Position numbers and translations under genes: made by a program. Shown piece after piece: positions 42,877-50,347 of a stretch of 53,678 bases of DNA. The stretch comes from Paludibacteraceae bacterium. GTDB lineage: Bacteria > Bacteroidota > Bacteroidia > Bacteroidales > Paludibacteraceae. Position 1 is the stretch's first letter. The number at the start of each line of letters is the position of its first letter. The stretch spans positions 1-53,678 of the forward strand of contig JAFTSS010000042.1 in the NCBI GenBank assembly GCA_017467185.1, read 5' to 3'. The notes under the pieces are model-generated. The model ran no database searches. It saw only the letters and a program-made list of their open reading frames with translations, and was not told the origin of the DNA.

Positions 42877-45057
42877 TTAACGTACAACTGCTTTATAGGT
42901 TTCACCATTTAGTTTCACAATAACAACTCCATTCAAATCAGCAATTTCTGTCAAGTTAGAAGAGTTTGTGGTTTGATATACTTGGCGTCCGTCAACAGTA
43001 TATACTTCGAGTGTTTGTCCTGCTTCTGTTTCGATGCAAAGCATACCGTTTATGCTATATATGCTTGCTTCTACATTGCTGTTTTCAACACCTACACCTG
43101 TGCCACCACTAACCGAGATACGATAGATTACGTAGTAACCATCAAGACAGTTGAAGTTACACAAACCTTTGAGAGTCAAGTTTTCACCAAGAATTGGGTT
43201 ACCTGTATGAGTTGCAGGTTGGTAGTGCATTTCTGCCGATGGATTTGCCATGTCGTAGAGGTAATAGTCATCGCGCACACCTGTCAAGTCGCTGATTGTT
43301 TGGAACGTACCGCCAAGGTTAGACACTTCGACTATATGACTGCAATATTTCAACGTATCAGAGATGATTTCGCTGAGCGATGCTTTTACTACGTTTAATT
43401 CATTGTTGCTGCTAACGATTTCAGGTACAACACCTTCCGAAAGAGTATACATTGGTGCGTGCTCTATGCGTGTACCATAACGTACTCCATCGTCGAATAC
43501 ACCTTTCAATCCTTTGATTTTATCACCAACGACTGCATCGATATCACCTGCGCCTAAGTCGAGTGCCAATGCTGCTGTTTCGTCTTCGATAAATGCCCAT
43601 GTGTTTGATACACCGCTATTTACCTGTGTACGTTTATAATTTAACACAACTTCGCCTTTCAAACCATATACTACGCCTGACGACAATGGTTCGCCTGCTT
43701 CCATAAGTTCGGCAAGGGTGTTGAATTCGTAGTAAGTAACAAGTATATCGTCTGCATCGCGCACAATGATTGTTGGTTGAGCGTTGATTACTGCTGCATC
43801 ATAAACACCTGATAGAATGACGTTATTACCAACGTGTTTGCTCAAGTCGAATCCATTCACACCAACTACGATGATACTGTCAGATTTTTGAATCATTCCA
43901 TCCGAATCTTCACTTGGGTTACTGATTTCATATGACACCTTGTAATAATAAGTATCGCCTTTTGCATAAAGTTTACCAGTATAACGCGATGCTATTATTT
44001 GCGAAGCATAGTTCATTGCCAATTGACTTGTCACCAAGTCAGAGATGTTTACTGCAGTATTTACAACTTCAGGATTGTTGCTGCTGAGCACGTTGAGTGC
44101 TTCTCCTGCTGTTTGGTTAAAATATGCGCCTTTGAAGTTCTTTTTATCCACCACATTTTTATACGCATCAGTATATTTACCTACAAAACCATTGATGCTA
44201 TCGCCTGCTACAACCTGAGTTTCACCTTCTACAAAGATTGTTATACCATTTTGCAACAAACCTGTAAGTCCTGTATATTGTGCAAAAATTGCAGTACGAT
44301 TATCATCGAGTTTTGTTACATAATTCACCAATACTGCGCCACCTACTTTTGCATCAACAATTTCGTAGTTTTTACCTTTGTAGTATGCTGCCATGTCGCT
44401 GAACGAATAGAACTCAGTCGCTTTAGTCAAATTAGCATCGCAAAGGAGGAAACGATTGTAATCGCCACCAACAAAAGCACCTGCCATTTCACCACCTGCA
44501 GGAGCTGTAGATGACAAATTGCTCGCATAAAAAGCAAGCGAATCGGTGCCACTCACCAAGTATGTTTTCGATGCAACTTTTGGCGATATTTTAGCATCTG
44601 TTATCACAATTGCTCTACCTTCGTACGCTGCTTTGTTAGCAAAGAATTCTGCCATTGTTATACGTTGTGCAACAACAGGCACATCGAATGTGCACTCAGG
44701 AGTTTTTTTATCAGCAGTCGCAACAGTAATACCAGGAGCAGTACCTGTTGAACCTACACTCCAAGTCGCTGTAATTTTTGTAACTTCCATGCTATCTGTT
44801 ACATAACTATCACCATCAAAGTTATTATTTTTACCATTTAAAGTATAACCTTTAAGAAGAATACCACCAGTCGCATCTTCCATAAACAAACCATTATAGG
44901 TTCCATTATAAAATGTCGTTTTTGCTGTACCAGTATACAAAATTTTAGTTTTGTCAGGTTGAGATTTAATCTCAGCAATGGTTTTACACTCTACTTGTGC
45001 ACTGATATTCATGCACATAGAAAAAATAAGAGCTAACAAAAAAGTAATTTTTTTCAT
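42877..45057 (-). CDS. Secreted family A protein (OB-like repeats)
   Basis: The 726-residue protein has a signal peptide (MKKITFLLALIFSMCMNISA, not minisatellite-derived) and 3-4 repeated units with FMEDATGGILLKGYTLNGK, GDSINGFVGKYTDAYKN and IEDETAALALDLGAGDIDAV-type blocks. The C-terminus (IYSINGMLCIETEAGQTLEV, YTVDGRQVYQTTNSSN) is a T9SS-like tail. It is 50348-52525's closest partner in layout. Ligand and role are unknown. Its own promoter lies at 45107-45137. Confidence 0.8.
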   Translation of the reverse strand: MKKITFLLALIFSMCMNISAQVECKTIAEIKSQPDKTKILYTGTAKTTFYNGTYNGLFMEDATGGILLKGYTLNGKNNNFDGDSYVTDSMEVTKITATWSVGSTGTAPGITVATADKKTPECTFDVPVVAQRITMAEFFANKAAYEGRAIVITDAKISPKVASKTYLVSGTDSLAFYASNLSSTAPAGGEMAGAFVGGDYNRFLLCDANLTKATEFYSFSDMAAYYKGKNYEIVDAKVGGAVLVNYVTKLDDNRTAIFAQYTGLTGLLQNGITIFVEGETQVVAGDSINGFVGKYTDAYKNVVDKKNFKGAYFNQTAGEALNVLSSNNPEVVNTAVNISDLVTSQLAMNYASQIIASRYTGKLYAKGDTYYYKVSYEISNPSEDSDGMIQKSDSIIVVGVNGFDLSKHVGNNVILSGVYDAAVINAQPTIIVRDADDILVTYYEFNTLAELMEAGEPLSSGVVYGLKGEVVLNYKRTQVNSGVSNTWAFIEDETAALALDLGAGDIDAVVGDKIKGLKGVFDDGVRYGTRIEHAPMYTLSEGVVPEIVSSNNELNVVKASLSEIISDTLKYCSHIVEVSNLGGTFQTISDLTGVRDDYYLYDMANPSAEMHYQPATHTGNPILGENLTLKGLCNFNCLDGYYVIYRISVSGGTGVGVENSNVEASIYSINGMLCIETEAGQTLEVYTVDGRQVYQTTNSSNLTEIADLNGVVIVKLNGETYKAVVR

Positions 45058-45106
45058 AAAAATATTATTATATTAGTTAATAAATTAATTTTATATCATT
45101 GGGTTG

Positions 45107-45137
45107 CAAAGTTACAATAATTTGAACATATATGCAA
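45107..45137 (-). promoter_or_regulatory. Promoter of the 726-residue family A gene
   Basis: Minus-strand TTG (45135-45137), 20 bases, TAACTTTG (45107-45114); the ATG is 50 bases downstream. Confidence 0.65.
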
Positions 45138-45236
45138 TTTTTCAATGTTAAAAAAAAATAAAGACAATGTTTTTTTCGCATCTATAATTAAAAAACAATC
45201 AGAAAATCTAGTTAATCTAGGATGCATATAAAAAAA

Positions 45237-45267
45237 CAAGACGTAGCTTTTTGAATGCTACGTCTCA
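45237..45267 (-). terminator. Terminator of family B gene 45274-46752
   Basis: AGACGTAGC/GCTACGTCT with a nine-base loop, followed on the minus strand by TTGTTTTTTTAT. Confidence 0.8.
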
Positions 45268-45273
45268 ATTAAA

Positions 45274-46752
45274 CTATTTTGTGAGAATAATTTTTGCAAT
45301 AATGTTTTCACCATTAAGCTGCGCTGTTAACAAATATGTACCCTCATTCAATAACGATAAATCAATTAATTGTTCAACATGCGATTGAGCATATACACTA
45401 CGTCCTGCTACATCATAAACTACAACATTGGAGAGCTGATTATCGAAATAAACAATGCCCGATGTTGGATTAGGATAGACAGCAAATTGCTCTGTCTCTG
45501 AATTTTCGATAGGTGTTGTCGCATCAAATTGAATTAAATAGGTTTCATATTTCCACTCCCAATCATTAAGTTGCATTGTGAGGGCAGCACTACCTGATGC
45601 AGCGAGGACTGCGGAACCATAACCTATATCAGTAGCTCCTTCTTGCGAGACTTGATATACCATAATGTCAGCGAGATTGATTACACCATTTGTGCGTTGC
45701 ATAACATAATCACCAAAAGTGACTGCTTCATCAGGATTAGCTATTGACGACACGTAAGAGGTGCGTATGCCTATAGAGGTTGATGTAGCAATTGTAACGA
45801 CTCCATCATCGGTGACAGATGGGCACGAACCTGTGTGCGAAAAAATGATAAGCGAGTCAGCATCAATGTCAATAACGGCAGGATGCGTTATGGTGTAGTA
45901 ATCATCGTCATCAATGCTAAGGGCAACTGAGAGGTTAATATATTTGCCATTAGCACTAATGCCCATATTGCTGAGTTTATAATAAATACCAGTCTCCATT
46001 GCCATTACGTCTGCCCAATACTCTTGAAGAGCAAGCGAATAGTTATCCACCTCATCGCGCTTTGGTTTGTGTGGCAAGGTGCATCCATCGATGACGAGTG
46101 TGTCAATTGCAAGGAAACGATATGTCCATTTGCCTACCTCATCACATTCGAAGAGCATAGGTATGTCACGAAAACCATCATCATCAAGATAACGCGCTGC
46201 TATTCGGCGTCCATCAGCAGAGATACCTTTGATTGAAACAAATTGTGGTGCTTTATGATATACAGGTTCAATCGTTGGCAAATCGAGCGGAGTGATTGAA
46301 TAAGTACCATCTTCCTTGCGTTGATAGATACAGTGCATGTCAGGTGTTTCTCCAAAAGAGACTACAATCGTACGTCCATCGGCAGAGATGGCATTTGCCT
46401 GACTCCAAGCGAGTTGTTTGTCGGTTAGTCCCTCTGGTTGAGGCAATAGTTCCCACTCACCGCCTTGATGCCAAATTGCAGCTTGCAAGCCATAAGCGCC
46501 TGCCACCTCACCTAAGTCGTTGATTTGATTAGTGTAAAATGCACCATCAGGTGGCAATTGATAGAGAAATTTATGCTCTTGTAAGTCGTAGAAATATGAT
46601 GGTGTGCCATCGCCACAACCTGCTGCATAACGCCCATTAGGCGAAAGAAGAAAGAGAGTTTGCCCCTCAAGAAGCGACTCGAGTGTGTGTGCGCGAAGTT
46701 GAATGCCAAATGCACCATGCACAATGCACACTAAGATTAATTTGTAATTCAT
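45274..46752 (-). CDS. Secreted family B protein (propeller-like) with T9SS type A tail
   Basis: About 492 residues from ATG 46752 (MNYKLILVCIVHGAFGIQLR signal; upstream in-frame TTG rejected). The body has repeated blocks of the type LLSPNGRYAAGCGDGTPSYF, ISADGRTIVVSF and GISADGRRIAARYLDDDGFR, which suggest a beta-propeller or WD40-like fold. The tail FAVYPNPTSGIVYFDNQLSN to NEGTYLLTAQLNGENIIAKI is a T9SS sorting domain almost the same as that of 48679-50190. Function is unknown; no active-site motif is seen. Confidence 0.83.
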   Translation of the reverse strand: MNYKLILVCIVHGAFGIQLRAHTLESLLEGQTLFLLSPNGRYAAGCGDGTPSYFYDLQEHKFLYQLPPDGAFYTNQINDLGEVAGAYGLQAAIWHQGGEWELLPQPEGLTDKQLAWSQANAISADGRTIVVSFGETPDMHCIYQRKEDGTYSITPLDLPTIEPVYHKAPQFVSIKGISADGRRIAARYLDDDGFRDIPMLFECDEVGKWTYRFLAIDTLVIDGCTLPHKPKRDEVDNYSLALQEYWADVMAMETGIYYKLSNMGISANGKYINLSVALSIDDDDYYTITHPAVIDIDADSLIIFSHTGSCPSVTDDGVVTIATSTSIGIRTSYVSSIANPDEAVTFGDYVMQRTNGVINLADIMVYQVSQEGATDIGYGSAVLAASGSAALTMQLNDWEWKYETYLIQFDATTPIENSETEQFAVYPNPTSGIVYFDNQLSNVVVYDVAGRSVYAQSHVEQLIDLSLLNEGTYLLTAQLNGENIIAKIILTK

Positions 46753-46825
46753 AAATGAAGAGTTAAAAGTTAGGAGCAAGAAACAAGATTATATTTTATA
46801 GTTTCTATAGCTACTATAGTTTCTA

Positions 46826-48280
46826 TCAATTCCCAATCCTCAATTTATGTGAGATTGGTTGGTTGTTGGTTATTGCGGTGAGGATGTAAATGCCTGAATT
46901 GAGCGACGATATGTTGACGTGTGATTGTGGTTCAGAAGTTTGCAGCAATAATTGCCCTGCGAGATTATAGATTTTTATATCGGAGAGTTGTGCGCCGAGA
47001 TGCAATATGTCGGCATGCTGATAAGGCAATAATTGAGTGGTTTGTAGCATTTCGGTTGCGGTTGGAGCATCGAAACGAACAAGGAAGTTGTAAATGTTGT
47101 TGGTGTTCCATTCATCGAAAAGATATGATACGAAACCGTTGCCTTCGGCAGATATAAGCGCTGAACCTGCCATGACTGCCATGTCGCCAAAAGCATTGGC
47201 AGTGAATGTCATAACATCAGTCAAATCTAATCGCCCGTTGGTTTTTGCTTTTGCCCAATCGACTAATGGTTGAGGGTTGTCGATATCATTAATCGAACCA
47301 ATATAGGTTTGACGCAAATATGCTAATGCAGGTGTACAGATTGATGCTTCGCCATAGTTAGATACGGCAGGACATGCTGCATCGGGAATTGATTTAAAAA
47401 TATAGAGCGTATCAGCATCGATATCAATTACACCAGCGTATGTCATTTGATATACCTCTACCCCATCGATCATCATCGGTACGTTGACGGCAAGGTATTT
47501 GCCATTTTCGCTCATAGACATGTTGCTGAGTTCGTAATAGATACCTGTTTCCATCGCAGCACGCACTTCGTAATACTCCATCAGACGTTCGTTATATGTA
47601 GGATCTCCATCGCCTTCACGCACAGGACGTTCGGGCATTTCGCAACCTTCATAAAGCAAATTACCTACCGCCACGAAACGAGTAACCCACTCGCCCTCAG
47701 CATTTTTTTCGATTACAAACGGTGTTTCGCGTTGTCCGTCAGAGTTCATAAAACGTCCTGCTATGCGACGTCCATCACTGCTAAATCCTTTAACTTGAAC
47801 GTGTTGTGGCGCAAGATGATAGATTGAATCTTTTTGTGGGAGAAAAATTTGTGTAGGATGATAAAGTTCATCTTCATAAAGTTCATAAACATAATACCCT
47901 CTATTTGAGACTAATAATGATGAAAAATCTTTCGAAAAACCCATTATGCGCCCTTTGATGTTGCCTTCGGCAGTAGGGAAAGTGCGATAATCATCAGTAC
48001 CAAGCGTCCAAATTGCAGCATCTGTATTAAATGAGGCTGCAATTTCACCTTTATCTGTGATAAATGATGCATAGTGCCCCTGCGATTGATAAAAGTAATC
48101 ATCAGAGAAACGATAGAAATTAGCAGGACCACCATCAGGTGCGCCTGCAAAACAATTGGCATTTGGCGACACTACATAAAACTGACAGTTGTCTTGTATC
48201 TGTTTAAGTTGCTGAGCGCTAACTTGAATGCATAATACGCACTGAATGATGCACAATAAACTTAATGTTATTTTTTTCAT
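46826..48280 (-). CDS. Secreted family B protein (propeller-like) with T9SS tail
   Basis: 484 residues from ATG 48280 (MKKITLSLLCIIQCVLCIQV signal, partly minisatellite-derived). The body shows VVSPNANCFAGAPDGGPANF, GFSSDGRRIAGRFMNSDGQR and NMSMSENGKYLAVNVPMMID as in its paralogs. The tail IKIYNLAGQLLLQTSEPQSH to NSGIYILTAITNNQPISHKL is a T9SS-type sorting domain, though the PNPT start is lost. The frame stays open upstream to 48496 through a 75-bp tandem repeat, but that start is rejected because the signal peptide would be buried. Confidence 0.82.
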   Translation of the reverse strand: MKKITLSLLCIIQCVLCIQVSAQQLKQIQDNCQFYVVSPNANCFAGAPDGGPANFYRFSDDYFYQSQGHYASFITDKGEIAASFNTDAAIWTLGTDDYRTFPTAEGNIKGRIMGFSKDFSSLLVSNRGYYVYELYEDELYHPTQIFLPQKDSIYHLAPQHVQVKGFSSDGRRIAGRFMNSDGQRETPFVIEKNAEGEWVTRFVAVGNLLYEGCEMPERPVREGDGDPTYNERLMEYYEVRAAMETGIYYELSNMSMSENGKYLAVNVPMMIDGVEVYQMTYAGVIDIDADTLYIFKSIPDAACPAVSNYGEASICTPALAYLRQTYIGSINDIDNPQPLVDWAKAKTNGRLDLTDVMTFTANAFGDMAVMAGSALISAEGNGFVSYLFDEWNTNNIYNFLVRFDAPTATEMLQTTQLLPYQHADILHLGAQLSDIKIYNLAGQLLLQTSEPQSHVNISSLNSGIYILTAITNNQPISHKLRIGN

Positions 48281-48309
48281 GAAAAAAGAAGGAATTAGGG
48301 GTTGAGAGT

Positions 48310-48533
48310 TACTCCCTTCGCTCTTGATTTTTGCTTCGCTCGGCAACTGAAGTAAACCTCGTTGCTCTCGCTTATCGCAAAAATTATTCGCTTTGCTCAT
48401 GATTTTTGCTACGCTCGGCAACTGAAGTAAACTTCGTTGCTCTCGCTTATCACAAAAATTATTCGCTTTGCTCATGATTTTTGCTACGCTCGGCAACTGA
48501 AGTAAACTTCGTTGCTCTCGCTTATCGCAAAAA
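48310..48533. repeat. Three tandem 75-bp repeats with TTCGCTTTGCTC words
   Basis: Units start at about 48310, 48384 and 48459; the second and third differ at one or two bases (TTATCACAAAAA against TTATCGCAAAAA). Each holds GCTACGCTCGGCAACTGAAG and CGTTGCTCTCGCTTATC. Because the unit is 25 codons it is open in the minus frame, giving a 72-residue false extension to the gene at 46826-48280. Confidence 0.85.
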
Positions 48534-48535
48534 TT

Positions 48536-48586
48536 GAGAGTTGAGAATTTATTTAAACCGGATATTCCGGGTGTTCCGGATAAACC
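48536..48586. repeat. 51-base spacer repeat, copy 2
   Basis: Matches 39859-39909 with two differences. It lies between the 75-bp repeats and the terminator at 48631-48667. Confidence 0.75.
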
Positions 48587-48630
48587 GAAGATTACGGATG
48601 TCCGGAGATTACGGATATAATTTAATATAA

Positions 48631-48667
48631 AAAGAGAGACGTAACTATGATGCTACGTCTCTCTTTT
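48631..48667 (-). terminator. Terminator of family B gene 48679-50190
   Basis: AAAGAGAGACGTA/TACGTCTCTCTTT with a 10-base loop, 12 bases past the stop, followed by an A/T-rich tail on the minus strand. Confidence 0.8.
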
Positions 48668-48678
48668 TTTACATTATA

Positions 48679-50190
48679 TTATTTTGTAATCATTACTTTT
48701 GTAATAATGTTTTCACCATTCAATTGTGCAGTAAGCACGTATGTACCTGCGTTGAGAGATGATAAATCAATTGACTGCTCTGCTGCTGTTTGGGCATATA
48801 CTTGACGTCCTGCTACATCATAAACAGCGACATTAGTGAGTTGGTTGTCGAAATAAACGATACCCGATGTTGGATTAGGGTAAATAGCAAGTTGTTCTGA
48901 TGCAACGTTTTCTACAGGTGTAGCGGCATCGAAGCGCACCATGAAGCATTGAGGCACAAGTGTTTCATTCAATTCATCGTAATTGAATGTTACGAATGCG
49001 TTACCATCATTTGCCCATACAGCAGATCCTGTTGCTGTTTCATATTTAGGATTACCATCAAAATCAACATCACGTTGATATGTCATGTGCTCAGCTAAAT
49101 CAATTTTTCCATTAGAACGTTGCATTGTGTAATCAAGCAAAGCAATAGCTTCTGTAGGTTTATCAATTGAAACAACAAATGAAGTACGGAACGTACCCAT
49201 CTTAGGAGCATAAACCATAACCTCACCCTTATCACTTATAGATACAGTACCACCACCAGGAACTGCATTAAGCACGATAAGTGTATCTCTATCAATGTCA
49301 ATTACAGCTGCGTAATCTCCAGCTACAACATTAACACATACAGGGATATAACGTCCGCTACCAGTCCATGCAAATAAAGAATATGGAGACAAATCATAAA
49401 TATAACCTGCTTCGTATGCCTCACGCATAATATCATATTCCATAATCTCATCCGAAGAAGTCATATCTTCACGGTTATCAGGGAATGTAACTGTTCCATT
49501 TGCAACCTCTTCGATAAAAAGACAACGTTCAGCAACAAATTTGATAGTCCATACACCATCTGCGTCCTTTTGCCAAATAAAAGGTACTTCACGTTTACCA
49601 TCAAACAAACGATAACGTCCGAGAATACGTGTACCATCATAATTCATACCACATACTTGGATGAATTGTGGCGATTGTTTATAGATTAAATCTTCTTTTG
49701 TTGGTGTTGGCAATGTCGAAAACTCCCAAGCATCTGCATTGTCCCAATTTTCAAACTTGTCTAGTTCATAATATACTGGGATAACTTTACCACCATCATA
49801 GCGCATCAAAGCAACAAATTTAGTAGCATCGGCAGACATACCGCATATTTCACCACCTTCGATAGGTTTATTGTTAATAGACCCTAAAGCAGTTAACATT
49901 TTCCACTCTTCACCACGTACCCAGACACCAGCAAAACCATCTATCGAACCACATGCGATACCATCGTTATTTACTGCATAAATAAGAACTGAGTCTGACT
50001 CGGTTGCATAGTGTTGTTTTGTTTCTGCATCAAAAAAGCAACCAGGACCTTCGTTCACTGTACCTGTAAAATAACGTCCGTTTGGTGATGCAATGTAATA
50101 ATGACGTCCATCTTTAGTGTAATCTAAAGTTTGAGCAAATGAGATTGCGCTAAACAAAATAGCAACAATTAAAAGTAAATTCTTTTTCAT
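48679..50190 (-). CDS. Secreted family B protein (propeller-like) with T9SS type A tail
   Basis: The 503-residue protein has a signal peptide (MKKNLLLIVAILFSAISFAQ) and the family B blocks YYIASPNGRYFTGTVNEGPG, GMSADATKFVALMRYDGGKV, GMNYDGTRILGRYRLFDGKR and WQKDADGVWTIKFVAERCLF. The T9SS tail runs from LAIYPNPTSGIVYFDNQLTN to NAGTYVLTAQLNGENIITKV. It is the most complete member and has its own promoter (50237-50267). Its signal peptide is not made of minisatellite, unlike three neighbours. Function is unknown. Confidence 0.85.
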   Translation of the reverse strand: MKKNLLLIVAILFSAISFAQTLDYTKDGRHYYIASPNGRYFTGTVNEGPGCFFDAETKQHYATESDSVLIYAVNNDGIACGSIDGFAGVWVRGEEWKMLTALGSINNKPIEGGEICGMSADATKFVALMRYDGGKVIPVYYELDKFENWDNADAWEFSTLPTPTKEDLIYKQSPQFIQVCGMNYDGTRILGRYRLFDGKREVPFIWQKDADGVWTIKFVAERCLFIEEVANGTVTFPDNREDMTSSDEIMEYDIMREAYEAGYIYDLSPYSLFAWTGSGRYIPVCVNVVAGDYAAVIDIDRDTLIVLNAVPGGGTVSISDKGEVMVYAPKMGTFRTSFVVSIDKPTEAIALLDYTMQRSNGKIDLAEHMTYQRDVDFDGNPKYETATGSAVWANDGNAFVTFNYDELNETLVPQCFMVRFDAATPVENVASEQLAIYPNPTSGIVYFDNQLTNVAVYDVAGRQVYAQTAAEQSIDLSSLNAGTYVLTAQLNGENIITKVMITK

Positions 50191-50236
50191 AGTTTTAGTT
50201 TTATGTTATTAATCTATTCGCAAAAATAATGAAGTA

Positions 50237-50267
50237 CAAAGTTACAACTTTTTTGCGAAAATCACAA
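50237..50267 (-). promoter_or_regulatory. Promoter of family B gene 48679-50190
   Basis: Minus-strand TTG (50265-50267), 20 bases, TAACTTTG (50237-50244); ATG 47 bases downstream. Confidence 0.65.
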
Positions 50268-50291
50268 ATATTTCTCAATATAGATATATTA

Positions 50292-50324
50292 AAAAATATG
50301 GGCACAGATACCTATGCCCATATT
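50292..50324 (-). terminator. Terminator of family A gene 50348-52525
   Basis: TATGGGCA/TGCCCATA with a ten-base loop, followed on the minus strand by TTTTTTAATATA; 24 bases past the stop. Confidence 0.75.
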
Positions 50325-50347
50325 ACGCTAAATATAAACGAGTTATA

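Larger units (their letters stand above)
48281..48678. other. Spacer with 75-bp tandem repeats and terminator
   Basis: This 398-base gap holds the tandem repeat (48310-48533), a copy of a 51-base spacer repeat (48536-48586), TTACGGATGTCCGGAGATTA dyads and the terminator of the next gene. No gene is seen. Confidence 0.7.

Noticed and set aside
48281-48496. N-terminal extension of the family B gene
   Set aside because: It is encoded by the 75-bp repeat and would place 72 polar residues before a good signal peptide starting at 48280.
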